Shown piece by piece: positions 8,199-17,327 of a DNA stretch of 35,354 bases. This DNA is from Phenylobacterium aquaticum (GTDB lineage: Bacteria > Pseudomonadota > Alphaproteobacteria > Caulobacterales > Caulobacteraceae), in assembly GCF_022695515.1 (NCBI RefSeq), contig NZ_JALDPT010000044.1:1-35354 (forward strand), written 5' to 3'. Numbering within the stretch: the stretch's first letter is position 1; every line of letters begins with the position of its first letter. The position numbers and the translations under genes were made by a program. Below the pieces are notes generated by a model, which saw only the letters and a program-made list of their open reading frames with translations, had not been told where the DNA came from and searched no databases.

Positions 8199-9398
8199 AT
8201 GAACATCCACGAGCATCAAGCCAAGGCCGTCCTCTCCGAGTTCGGCGTGGCGGTTCCGCGCGGCTACGCCGCCTATACTGTCGATGAGGCCGCCGAAGCG
8301 GCGACCAAGCTCGGCGGTCCCGTTTTCGTCGTGAAGTCCCAGATCCACGCCGGTGGGCGCGGCAAGGGCAAGTTCGAGGGCCTGGGCCCCGACGCCAAGG
8401 GCGGCGTGCGGGTGGTCAAGTCGGTCGAGGACGTCAAGACCAACGCCGCCGAGATGCTGGGCCGCGTCCTGGTGACGCACCAGACGGGCCCCAAGGGCAA
8501 GCAGGTCAACCGCCTCTACATCGAAGAGGGCGCGGCGATCGCCAAGGAATTCTACCTGTCGCTGCTGGTCGACCGCGAAACGAGCCGGGTCTCGGTCGTG
8601 GCCTCGACCGAGGGCGGCATGGACATCGAGGACGTGGCCCACTCCACGCCCGAGAAGATCCACACCTTCTCCATCGACCCCGTCACCGGCGTCTGGCCGG
8701 AGCATGGTCGCCGCCTGGCCAAGTCGCTGGGCCTGACCGGCGGTCTCGCCAAGGAAGCCTCGACCCTGCTGGGTCAGCTCTATACGGCGTTCATGGCCAA
8801 GGACATGGCCATGCTGGAGATCAACCCGCTGATCGTCACGGCCGATGATCACCTGCGCGTCCTGGACGCCAAGGTCAGCTTCGACTCCAACGCGCTCTTC
8901 CGTCATCCGGAGATCGTCGCCCTGCGCGACGAGAGCGAAGAGGACCCGAAGGAGATCGAGGCCTCCAAGTACGACCTCTCCTACATCGCCCTCGACGGCG
9001 AGATCGGCTGCATGGTCAATGGCGCGGGCCTGGCCATGGCGACCATGGACATCATCAAGCTCTATGGCGCCGAGCCGGCCAACTTCCTCGACGTGGGCGG
9101 CGGCGCCACCCGCGAGAAGGTGACGGCGGCGTTCAAGATCATCATGGCCGACCCCAATGTGAAGGGGATCCTGGTCAACATCTTCGGCGGCATCGCCCGC
9201 TGCGACATCCTGGCCCAGGGCGTGGTCGAGGCGGTGAAGGAGACGGGGCTCGCTGTCCCGCTCGTCGTCCGCCTGGAAGGCACCAACGCCCAGCAGGGCA
9301 AGGACATCATCAACAATTCCGGTCTGAACGTGATCGCCGCAAACGATCTCTCTGACGGCGCGGAAAAGATCGTCAAGGCCGTGCGGGGGGCCGCCTAA
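8199..9398 (+). CDS. sucC: succinyl-CoA synthetase beta subunit
   Basis: This 399-residue subunit of the TCA-cycle enzyme converts succinyl-CoA to succinate with formation of ATP or GTP. The start MNIHEHQAKAVLSEFGV is the family N-terminus. It is followed by an ATP-grasp domain with the nucleotide loop VKSQIHAGGRGKGKF and the metal-site region MLEINPLIV. The C-terminal ligase domain carries VNIFGGIARCDILAQG and VRLEGTNAQQGKDI. The length is normal. It is the first gene of the operon. Its TAA stop overlaps the ATG of sucD by one base (TAATG), so the two subunits are probably translated in a coupled way. The cluster has a promoter-like sequence and repeats just upstream. Confidence 0.98.
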   Translation: MNIHEHQAKAVLSEFGVAVPRGYAAYTVDEAAEAATKLGGPVFVVKSQIHAGGRGKGKFEGLGPDAKGGVRVVKSVEDVKTNAAEMLGRVLVTHQTGPKGKQVNRLYIEEGAAIAKEFYLSLLVDRETSRVSVVASTEGGMDIEDVAHSTPEKIHTFSIDPVTGVWPEHGRRLAKSLGLTGGLAKEASTLLGQLYTAFMAKDMAMLEINPLIVTADDHLRVLDAKVSFDSNALFRHPEIVALRDESEEDPKEIEASKYDLSYIALDGEIGCMVNGAGLAMATMDIIKLYGAEPANFLDVGGGATREKVTAAFKIIMADPNVKGILVNIFGGIARCDILAQGVVEAVKETGLAVPLVVRLEGTNAQQGKDIINNSGLNVIAANDLSDGAEKIVKAVRGAA

Positions 9399-10276
9399 TG
9401 TCCATCCTCATCGGCAAAGAAACGCGCGTCATCTGCCAGGGCATCACCGGCGCCCAGGGCACCTTCCACACCGAGCAGGCCATCGCCTACGGGACCAAGA
9501 TGGTCGGCGGCGTGACCCCGGGCAAAGGCGGGACCACCCATGTGGGCCTGCCGGTGTTCGACACGGTCGGCGAGGCGGTCAAGCAGACCGGCGCCGACGC
9601 CAGCGTGATCTATGTCCCGCCGCCCTTCGCGGCCGACTCGATCCTGGAAGCCATCGACGCCGAGATCCCGCTGATCATCTGCATCACCGAGGGCATCCCG
9701 GTGACCGACATGATCAAGGTGAAGCGCGCGCTCGCCGGCTCCAAGTCGCGCCTGATCGGGCCCAATTGCCCGGGCGTTCTGACCCCGGACGCCTGCAAGA
9801 TCGGCATTATGCCCGGAAACATCTTCAAGAAGGGCTCGGTGGGTGTTGTCTCCCGCTCGGGCACGCTTACCTACGAAGCCGTGTTCCAGACCACGAATGT
9901 GGGCCTGGGCCAGACGACGGCGGTCGGCATCGGCGGCGACCCGGTCAAGGGGACCGAGTTCATCGACATGCTCGACCTGTTCCTGAAGGACCCCGAGACG
10001 GAATCGATCATCATGATCGGTGAAATCGGCGGGTCCGCCGAAGAAGATGCGGCCGAATTCATCAAGAATTCAGCCATTAAGAAGCCTATGGTGGGCTTCA
10101 TTGCGGGACGCACCGCCCCTCCGGGTCGGCGTATGGGTCACGCGGGAGCCATCATTTCGGGCGGCAAGGGCGGCGCTGAGGACAAGATCGCTGCGATGGA
10201 GGCCGCGGGTATCCGCGTGTCGCCGTCTCCGGCGAAGCTCGGCGAAACCCTGCTCGAAGTGCTCAAGGGCGCCTGA
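9398..10276 (+). CDS. sucD: succinyl-CoA synthetase alpha subunit
   Basis: This 292-residue partner of SucC contains a CoA-binding Rossmann domain (VICQGITGAQGTFHTEQAI) and the active-site histidine that is phosphorylated during catalysis, H248 in GHAGAIISGGKGGAEDK. IGPNCPGVLTPDACKIGIMP is a further family signature. The start overlaps the sucC stop by one base. The stretch around 10057-10150 uses noticeably more A/T-ending codons than the rest of the gene and contains two GAATTC sequences 10 bases apart, although the protein sequence there is normal. A hairpin-forming gap of 78 bases separates it from sucA. Confidence 0.98.
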   Translation: MSILIGKETRVICQGITGAQGTFHTEQAIAYGTKMVGGVTPGKGGTTHVGLPVFDTVGEAVKQTGADASVIYVPPPFAADSILEAIDAEIPLIICITEGIPVTDMIKVKRALAGSKSRLIGPNCPGVLTPDACKIGIMPGNIFKKGSVGVVSRSGTLTYEAVFQTTNVGLGQTTAVGIGGDPVKGTEFIDMLDLFLKDPETESIIMIGEIGGSAEEDAAEFIKNSAIKKPMVGFIAGRTAPPGRRMGHAGAIISGGKGGAEDKIAAMEAAGIRVSPSPAKLGETLLEVLKGA

Positions 10277-10294
10277 GAGACAATTCAAGCGTAG

Positions 10295-10339
10295 GGCGGT
10301 CCGCGCTCGGCTCCTCTTCCAGAAGCTCCGCGGTCCGCC
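10295..10339 (+). other. imperfect inverted repeat between sucD and sucA
   Basis: GGCGGTCCGCG (10295-10305) can pair with CGCGGTCCGCC (10329-10339) with one central mismatch, leaving a 23-base loop. It sits in the only sizeable gap between sucD and sucA and has no T-run. It may mark an RNA-processing or partial termination point that sets the ratio of synthetase to dehydrogenase. Confidence 0.4.
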
Positions 10340-10354
10340 GGGAAAGCGGATGAC

Positions 10355-13306
10355 ATGGCGGACGACGGAAGTCTGATCAACGAGGTGCTCGCGGAGACCT
10401 CCTTCCTGTACGGCGGCAACGCCGCATTCGTGGAGGGGCTCTACGCGAAATGGGCGGCCGACCCGAATTCGGTCGAGCCCTCGTGGAAGGCCTTCTTCGC
10501 CTCCCTGCAGGACCGCGCCGACGAGGTGAAGGCGGCCGCCGCCAAGCCCGGCTGGACGCACGCGACCGCCCCGGCCCAGCGCCCCGACTGGCTTTCGGCC
10601 ATCGACGGGCTCTGGCCGGCGGTGGAATCCAAGCTCGCCGCCAAGATCGAGACCCGCGCGCCCCAGGCCAGTCCTGAAAAGGTCCGCGCGGCGACGCTCG
10701 ATTCGCTGCGCGCCATCATGATGATCCGCGCCTATCGGATGCGCGGCCACCTGCGGGCCAATCTCGATCCCCTGGGCATCAACATCCCGCCCGGCGACGC
10801 GACCGAGCTGGATCCCGCCAGCTACGGCTTCACCGAGGCCGATTATGACCGGCCGATCTTCCTGGACTTCGTGCTGGGCCTGGAGACCGGCACCATCCGC
10901 GAGATCCTGGCGATCCTGAAGCGGACCTACTGCTCGGACGTCGGCGTCCAATACATGCACATCTCCGACCCGGCCCAGAAGGCCTGGCTGCAGGAGCGCA
11001 TCGAAGGCCGCGACAAGGAGATCGTGTTCACCCAGCAGGGCAAGATCGCGATCCTCAAGAAGCTGATCGAGACCGAGGGCTTCGAGAAGTTCCTGCACAA
11101 GCGCTTCCCCGGCACCAAGCGCTTCGGCCTGGACGGCGGCGAGGCCATGGTCCCGGCGCTGGAGCAGATCATCAAGCGCGGCGGCGCGCTGGGCGTGAAG
11201 GACATCGTCATCGGCATGCCGCACCGCGGCCGTCTGAACGTGCTCGCCGCCGTGATGGCCAAGCCCTATCAGGTGATCTTCCACGAGTTCCAGGGCGGCT
11301 CGACCCTGCCGTCCGACGTCGAGGGCTCGGGCGACGTGAAGTACCACATGGGCGCCTCCTCGGACCGCGCCTTCGACGGCAACTCCGTCCACCTGTCGCT
11401 CACCGCCAACCCCTCCCACCTGGAGATCGTCAATCCGGTGGTGCTGGGCAAGGCGCGCGCCAAGCAGGCGTTCCAGCTGCGTGAGAACACCGACGCCGGC
11501 CGCAGCCACGTGCTGCCGCTGCTGATGCACGGCGACGCCGCCTTCGCCGGCCAGGGCGTGGTGGCCGAGTGCTTCGCCATCTCCGGCGTGAAGGGCTACC
11601 GCACCGGCGGGACGATCCACTTCATCGTCAACAACCAGATCGGCTTCACCACCGCCCCGCAATATTCGCGCTCGTCTCCCTATCCGTCGGACGTGGCCCT
11701 GATGGTCGAGGCGCCGATCTTCCACGTGAACGGCGACGATCCGGAAGCCGTCACCTATGTGGCCAAGGTCGCCACCGAGTTCCGCCAGCAGTTCGGCAAG
11801 GACGTCGTCATCGACATGTTCTGCTACCGGCGGTTCGGCCACAACGAGGGCGACGACCCGACCATGACGTCGCCCTTGATGTACGCCAAGATCAAGGACC
11901 ACCCGACCACCCGGGAGCTCTACACCCGCCAGCTGATCGGCGAAGGCGTGACCACCCGCGAGGAGGTCGATGGCTGGATCGCCGAATTCGACGCCTTCCT
12001 CGATCGCGAGATGGAGGCCGGCAAGGTCTATAAGCCGAACAAGGCCGACTGGCTGGACGGCGCCTGGGCGGGCCTGGCCCTGCCCGACAGCGACGACCGC
12101 CGCGGCGACACCTCGGTGCCGCTGCAGAAGCTGATCGATCTCGGCAACAAGATCACCGCGATCCCGGAGAGCCTGGACGTCCACAAGACCGTCAAGCGCG
12201 CCATCGACGGCCGCCGCGCGGCGATCGAGTCCGGCGAGAACCTGGACTGGGCCACCGGCGAGCACCTGGCCTTCGCCAGCCTGCTGGACGAGGGCTTCCC
12301 GGTCCGCCTGGCCGGCCAGGACAGCGTGCGCGGCACCTTCGTGCAGCGCCACTCCGACCTGATCGACCAGACCACCGAGGAGCACTACACCCCGCTGGCC
12401 AATATCCGGCCCGGTCAGGCCCACTTCGAGGTGCTGGACTCGCCGCTCTCGGAAGAGGCGGTGCTGGGCTTCGAATACGGCTTCTCCCTCGCCGACCCCA
12501 AGACTCTGGTCCTGTGGGAAGGCCAATTCGGCGACTTCGCCAACGGCGCCCAGGTGGTGATCGACCAGTTCATCTCGTCGGGCGAACGCAAGTGGCTGCG
12601 GATGAGCGGCCTCGTGATGCTGCTGCCGCACGGCTATGAGGGCCAGGGTCCGGAGCACTCCTCCGCCCGCCTGGAGCGCTATCTGCAGCTCTGCGCCGAG
12701 GACAATCTGCAGGTCGTCAACTGCTCGACCCCGGCCAACTATTTCCACGTGCTGCGCCGGCAGATGCGCCGGGAGTTCCGCAAGCCGCTGGTGATCATGA
12801 CGCCGAAGTCGCTGCTGCGGCACAAGAAGGCGGTCTCGCGCCTGGTCGACATGGCCGAGGGCTCGTCCTTCCACCGCGTCCTGCACGACGACGCCGAGCG
12901 CAAGCGCAACACCACGGTCGAGCTGGTCGCCCCGGAGAAGATCCGCCGCGTCGTGCTCTGCTCAGGCAAGGTCTATTACGACCTGCTCGACGCCCGCGAG
13001 GAGAAGGGCGTCAACGACGTCTATCTGATGCGCCTGGAGCAGTTCTATCCGTGGCCGGTGAAGTCGCTGTCCACTGAGCTGGCCCGCTTCCCCAACGCCG
13101 AACTGGTCTGGTGCCAGGAAGAGCCGAAGAACATGGGCGGCTGGACCTTCGTCGACCCGTGGCTGGAGCTGACCCTCGACCGGCTGAAGGTCAAGGCCAA
13201 GCGCGCCCGCTATGTCGGCCGCCCCGCCTCGGCCTCCACCGCCGCCGGCCAGATGAGCCGTCACATGCGGGAGCTACAGGCCTTCCTGGCCGAAGCCTTC
13301 GCCTAA
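10355..13306 (+). CDS. sucA: 2-oxoglutarate dehydrogenase E1 component
   Basis: This 983-residue thiamin-diphosphate enzyme decarboxylates 2-oxoglutarate and passes the succinyl group to SucB. The N-terminal segment SFLYGGNAAFVEGLYAKW is the E2-binding arm typical of family E1o proteins. IGMPHRGRLNVLAAV lies in the active-site region. The thiamin-diphosphate and magnesium motif begins at GDAAFAGQG (residue 393) and runs to NNQIGFTT. The C-terminal half carries FEYGFSLADPKTLVLWEGQFGDF and the end QMSRHMRELQAFLAEAF. The length is in the usual 930-1000 range. The start follows GGGAAAGCGG. It lies between sucD and sucB, 57 bases before sucB, in the same transcription unit. Confidence 0.98.
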   Translation: MADDGSLINEVLAETSFLYGGNAAFVEGLYAKWAADPNSVEPSWKAFFASLQDRADEVKAAAAKPGWTHATAPAQRPDWLSAIDGLWPAVESKLAAKIETRAPQASPEKVRAATLDSLRAIMMIRAYRMRGHLRANLDPLGINIPPGDATELDPASYGFTEADYDRPIFLDFVLGLETGTIREILAILKRTYCSDVGVQYMHISDPAQKAWLQERIEGRDKEIVFTQQGKIAILKKLIETEGFEKFLHKRFPGTKRFGLDGGEAMVPALEQIIKRGGALGVKDIVIGMPHRGRLNVLAAVMAKPYQVIFHEFQGGSTLPSDVEGSGDVKYHMGASSDRAFDGNSVHLSLTANPSHLEIVNPVVLGKARAKQAFQLRENTDAGRSHVLPLLMHGDAAFAGQGVVAECFAISGVKGYRTGGTIHFIVNNQIGFTTAPQYSRSSPYPSDVALMVEAPIFHVNGDDPEAVTYVAKVATEFRQQFGKDVVIDMFCYRRFGHNEGDDPTMTSPLMYAKIKDHPTTRELYTRQLIGEGVTTREEVDGWIAEFDAFLDREMEAGKVYKPNKADWLDGAWAGLALPDSDDRRGDTSVPLQKLIDLGNKITAIPESLDVHKTVKRAIDGRRAAIESGENLDWATGEHLAFASLLDEGFPVRLAGQDSVRGTFVQRHSDLIDQTTEEHYTPLANIRPGQAHFEVLDSPLSEEAVLGFEYGFSLADPKTLVLWEGQFGDFANGAQVVIDQFISSGERKWLRMSGLVMLLPHGYEGQGPEHSSARLERYLQLCAEDNLQVVNCSTPANYFHVLRRQMRREFRKPLVIMTPKSLLRHKKAVSRLVDMAEGSSFHRVLHDDAERKRNTTVELVAPEKIRRVVLCSGKVYYDLLDAREEKGVNDVYLMRLEQFYPWPVKSLSTELARFPNAELVWCQEEPKNMGGWTFVDPWLELTLDRLKVKAKRARYVGRPASASTAAGQMSRHMRELQAFLAEAFA

Positions 13307-13363
13307 GACCAACCAGAACAACAAGAATCCTCCCCAACTCCGAGAGACAGAAAGACACTATCC

Positions 13364-14587
<1,224 letters not shown>

Positions 14588-14611
14588 GCCACTTGAATCC
14601 TGGGCGATTTT

Positions 14612-14636
14612 CCGTATCTACTACGTGTAGATACGG
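14612..14636. promoter_or_regulatory. vapBC operator palindrome
   Basis: CCGTATCTAC (14612-14621) and GTAGATACGG (14627-14636) form a perfect 10-base inverted repeat around TACGT, ending 8 bases before the vapB start. Its position and symmetry are those of the autoregulatory operator bound by VapB-VapC complexes. It is much richer in A/T than the flanking DNA. The GGAG of the vapB ribosome site overlaps its right edge, so bound protein should block expression. Confidence 0.75.
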
Positions 14637-14644
14637 AGATCGTC

Positions 14645-14890
14645 GTGGGCTCGCACCAAAAAGCCAAGCTGTTCACCCATGGCGGCAGCCAGGCCGTGCG
14701 CCTGCCTAAGGCCTTCCGGTTCGAAGGCGTGGAAGTCCGCATCCACAAGGAGGGCGACCGGGTGATCCTGGAGCCTGTCCGCCCAGACTTCTCCTCGCTC
14801 TGGGCGGAGCTGGACCATCTCGGCGGTGAGCCGTTTCCGGACCGTGCGGCGCAACCGGAGCCACCTGCGGCTGTGGATTTCGATACATGA
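14645..14890 (+). CDS. vapB: VapB-family antitoxin (AbrB/SpoVT fold)
   Basis: This 81-residue protein begins with an AbrB-like swapped-hairpin DNA-binding domain: AKLFTHGGSQAVRLPKAFRF, then VEVRIHKEGDRVILEP. A flexible Pro-rich tail follows that would wrap around and inhibit the toxin. The start is GTG at 14645, six bases after GGAG (14635-14638). The last four bases overlap the vapC start (ATGA), the usual coupling in type II toxin-antitoxin modules. A perfect palindrome upstream is the likely operator. The pair is inserted between sucB and the DUF2007-lpdA genes. The family assignment is confident. Confidence 0.92.
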   Translation: MGSHQKAKLFTHGGSQAVRLPKAFRFEGVEVRIHKEGDRVILEPVRPDFSSLWAELDHLGGEPFPDRAAQPEPPAAVDFDT

Positions 14891-15363
14891 TCCTCAGCCT
14901 CGACACCAATGTGGTGATCGAGCTGCTGCGGGGGACCGCGCCGCACTATCGGCTGCGGCTGGATGAGGCCCGGGCGGCCGGAGACCGGGCCGTCATCTCA
15001 AGCATCGTCCTCAACGAGCTGGCGTTCGGTGCGCTGCGCAGCGCCCGGCCCGAATTCCATCTCCAGCGGATCAACGCCCTGGTCTCCGCGATCGAGGTGG
15101 AGTCCTGGACCGCCGAGGACGCCATGGCGGCCGCGCGCGTGCGCATGGAGCTTGAACGAGAGGGCAAGGGCATCGGGGCCTTCGACACCTTGATCGCCGG
15201 CCAGGCCTTCAATCGCGGTTGGACGGTCGTGACCGCCAAGGTCTGGGAATTTCTTCGGGTGAAGGGCTTGAGGCTCCTCGACTGGTCTAGTCCGGACGGC
15301 GTGCGGGAATACTCAGAGGAGGCCCTGGCGCGCCAGTTCAAGTCGGGGCAGGATCAGGACTAA
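14887..15363 (+). CDS. vapC: VapC-family PIN-domain toxin ribonuclease
   Basis: This 158-residue PIN-domain protein should be a magnesium-dependent RNase that is inhibited by VapB. The acidic residues D6 (SLDTNVVIELL), E44 (VLNELAFG) and D100 (GAFDTLIAGQA) are in their expected places. The fourth motif, usually of the form TNN-x-x-EF, reads TAKVWEF, so the Asn/Asp that normally completes the metal site is missing. The protein also carries about 20 extra C-terminal residues (GVREYSEEALARQFKSG). ATGA overlap with vapB implies translational coupling. Known VapC toxins cut initiator tRNA or rRNA; the target here cannot be told from sequence. Confidence 0.9.
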   Translation: MILSLDTNVVIELLRGTAPHYRLRLDEARAAGDRAVISSIVLNELAFGALRSARPEFHLQRINALVSAIEVESWTAEDAMAAARVRMELEREGKGIGAFDTLIAGQAFNRGWTVVTAKVWEFLRVKGLRLLDWSSPDGVREYSEEALARQFKSGQDQD

Positions 15364-15381
15364 ACCTGAGCGAGCGTTCTG

Positions 15382-15738
15382 ATGGCCTTGGTGGAAGTCG
15401 CCAGATATTTCGACGTGCCCGAGGCCCAGGTCGCCGCGTCGGCCATAAGAGCGTCGGGGATTCCAGTACTGGTCCAGAACGAGGGCGGCGTTCAGGCCCT
15501 GGGCCATCTGTTGTTCGCCTTGGGCGGCGTGCGCCTATGGGTTCCTGAGGCCGATGCGCGGGATGTACGCGCCTTTCTGGCCGATCGTCGCGCTCAGCCT
15601 TCGCGGCTTGAACCGCTCATGCCCGCCGAGGCGGCGATCTGGATGTGTTTATCCCTCCTGCTCAGCCTATGCATGGGAGGCTTTGCACCTCTGCGCCCGC
15701 GGCGATTTGACCGCCTGGGCGACGATCCCGCCGATTGA
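15382..15738 (+). CDS. DUF2007 domain protein with C-terminal hydrophobic segment
   Basis: This 118-residue protein starts MALVEVARYFDVPEAQVAAS, followed by LRLWVPEADA-like sequence (VRLWVPEADARDVRAFLADR). This is the DUF2007 fold, sometimes labelled a putative signal-transducing protein. It is related to small ferredoxin-like domains whose role is not established. A hydrophobic stretch near residues 84-103 (AAIWMCLSLLLSLCMGGF) suggests a membrane anchor. It begins 18 bases after vapC and ends 84 bases before lpdA, so it is probably part of the same transcript. How it would relate to the TCA enzymes is unknown. Confidence 0.8.
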   Translation: MALVEVARYFDVPEAQVAASAIRASGIPVLVQNEGGVQALGHLLFALGGVRLWVPEADARDVRAFLADRRAQPSRLEPLMPAEAAIWMCLSLLLSLCMGGFAPLRPRRFDRLGDDPAD

Positions 15739-15822
15739 GCCAAGTTTCTGGTCTGGCCGCCTCGCATCGCACCGAAAACGCCTATATCTCCGCGGCAAGT
15801 CTTCCACCTGGATCCGAGGCTC

Positions 15823-17223
15823 ATGGCCCAATACGACGTCATCATCATCGGCGGCGGCCCCGCCGGTTACAACGCCGGCATCCGCGCCGGCCAGCTGGGG
15901 CTGAAGGCCGCCGTGGTCGAGAAGCGGGTGACGCTGGGCGGCACCTGCCTGAACGTCGGCTGCATGCCGTCCAAGGCCCTGCTGCACGCCTCCGAGCTCT
16001 ACGCCGCCGCGGCGGGCTCGGAATTCGCCACCCTCGGCATCGAGGTGAAGCCCAAGCTGAACCTGGTGCAGATGATGGCCCAGAAGGCCGAGTCGGTGAC
16101 GGCTCTGACCAAGGGTATCGAGTTCCTGTTCAAGAAGAACAAGGTCGACTGGATCAGGGGCATGGGCAAGATCACCGGTCCGGGCAAGGTCGAGGTGACC
16201 GCCGAGGACGCCTCGGTCACCGTGCTGGAAGCCAAGAACATCGTCATCGCCACCGGCTCGGAGCCGTCCGGCCTGCCGGGCGTGGTGGTCGACAATAAGC
16301 GCATCGTCGATTCCACCGGTGCGCTGTCGCTGCCGGAAGTGCCGAAGTCCCTGGTGGTGATCGGCGCCGGCATCATCGGCCTGGAGCTGGGCTCGGTGTG
16401 GCGCCGCCTGGGCGCCGAGGTCACCGTGGTCGAGTTCCTGGACCGCATCTCGCCCGGCATGGACGCCGAGACCGCCAAGACCTTCCAGCGGGCCCTGACC
16501 AAGCAGGGCATGAAGTTCAAGCTGGGCGCCAAGGTCACGGGCGCCAAGGCGTCGAAGACCGGCGTCAGCCTGACCGTCGAGCCGGTGGCTGGCGGCGAGG
16601 CCGAGACCATCACGGCCGACTATGTGCTGCTGGCCATCGGCCGGCGGCCCTTCACCTTCGGCCTGGGCCTGGAGAATGTCGGGATCACCCCGGACAAGCG
16701 CGGCTTCATCGAGACCGACCATTTCAAGACCTCGGCGCCCGGCGTCTGGGCGATCGGGGACGCGATCCTTGGCCCCATGCTGGCCCACAAGGCCGAAGAG
16801 GACGCCGTCGCCGTGATCGAGCTGATCGCCGGCAAGTACGGCCATGTGGACTACAACCTGGTCCCGAGCGTGGTCTACACCGCCCCCGAAGTGGCCTGGG
16901 TCGGCAAGACCGAGGAGCAGCTGAAGGAGGCCGGCGTGGCCTACAAGGCCGGCAAGTTCCCCTTCACCGCCAACAGCCGCGCCAAGATCAATCACGAGAC
17001 CGACGGCTTCGTGAAGGTGCTGGCCGACGCCAAGACCGACGAGATCCTGGGCGTCCACATGATCGGTCCCCAGGTCGGCGAAATGATCGGCGAATATTGC
17101 GTGGCCATGGCCTTCAAGGCCGCCGCCGAGGATGTCGCCCGCACCTGCCACCCGCACCCGACCCGCTCGGAAGCCGGCAAGCAGGCGGCCATGGGCGTCG
17201 ATAACTGGACCATGCAGGCCTAG
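15823..17223 (+). CDS. lpdA: dihydrolipoyl dehydrogenase (E3)
   Basis: This 466-residue flavoprotein reoxidises dihydrolipoamide on SucB with NAD. The N-terminal FAD motif is IIGGGPAGYNAGIRAGQLG. The redox disulfide is C42/C47 in GGTCLNVGCMPSKALLH. The NAD-binding motif is VVIGAGIIGLELGSVWRRLG, and the second FAD motif ends in WAIGDAI. The C-terminal dimer domain supplies the catalytic dyad H445/E450 in CHPHPTRSEA. The length is typical. It is the last gene of the suc cluster, separated from sucB by vapBC and a DUF2007 gene. It may also serve other 2-oxoacid dehydrogenases. A long inverted repeat follows the stop. Confidence 0.98.
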   Translation: MAQYDVIIIGGGPAGYNAGIRAGQLGLKAAVVEKRVTLGGTCLNVGCMPSKALLHASELYAAAAGSEFATLGIEVKPKLNLVQMMAQKAESVTALTKGIEFLFKKNKVDWIRGMGKITGPGKVEVTAEDASVTVLEAKNIVIATGSEPSGLPGVVVDNKRIVDSTGALSLPEVPKSLVVIGAGIIGLELGSVWRRLGAEVTVVEFLDRISPGMDAETAKTFQRALTKQGMKFKLGAKVTGAKASKTGVSLTVEPVAGGEAETITADYVLLAIGRRPFTFGLGLENVGITPDKRGFIETDHFKTSAPGVWAIGDAILGPMLAHKAEEDAVAVIELIAGKYGHVDYNLVPSVVYTAPEVAWVGKTEEQLKEAGVAYKAGKFPFTANSRAKINHETDGFVKVLADAKTDEILGVHMIGPQVGEMIGEYCVAMAFKAAAEDVARTCHPHPTRSEAGKQAAMGVDNWTMQA

Positions 17224-17233
17224 GTTTCTCTGG

Positions 17234-17270
17234 TCGCGAGATTCTGACCGCCCTGGGTGGAATCTCGCGA
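17234..17270 (+). terminator. long hairpin ending the suc-lpdA cluster
   Basis: TCGCGAGATTC (17234-17244) and GAATCTCGCGA (17260-17270) form a perfect 11-base stem with a 15-base loop, starting 11 bases after the lpdA stop. There is no U-tract, so termination would need a factor, or the stem may protect the 3' end of the mRNA. Confidence 0.55.
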
Positions 17271-17327
17271 ACCCTCTCTCGCCCCCGGCGGATTCCGCGC
17301 TAGGCTCCCCCAAACAATACCGGGGGA

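Noticed and set aside
10070..12886. A 938-codon minus-strand open frame across sucA
   Set aside because: It mirrors the codon pattern of sucA, has no recognisable domain, and is dominated by Gly, Val, Asp, His and Gln.
15781..15792. A promoter before lpdA around CCTATATCTCC
   Set aside because: The -10-like sequence has no acceptable -35 at 16-19 bases upstream.
15667..17313. A 548-codon minus-strand open frame opposite lpdA
   Set aside because: It is an antisense shadow of lpdA with no motif or ribosome site of its own.
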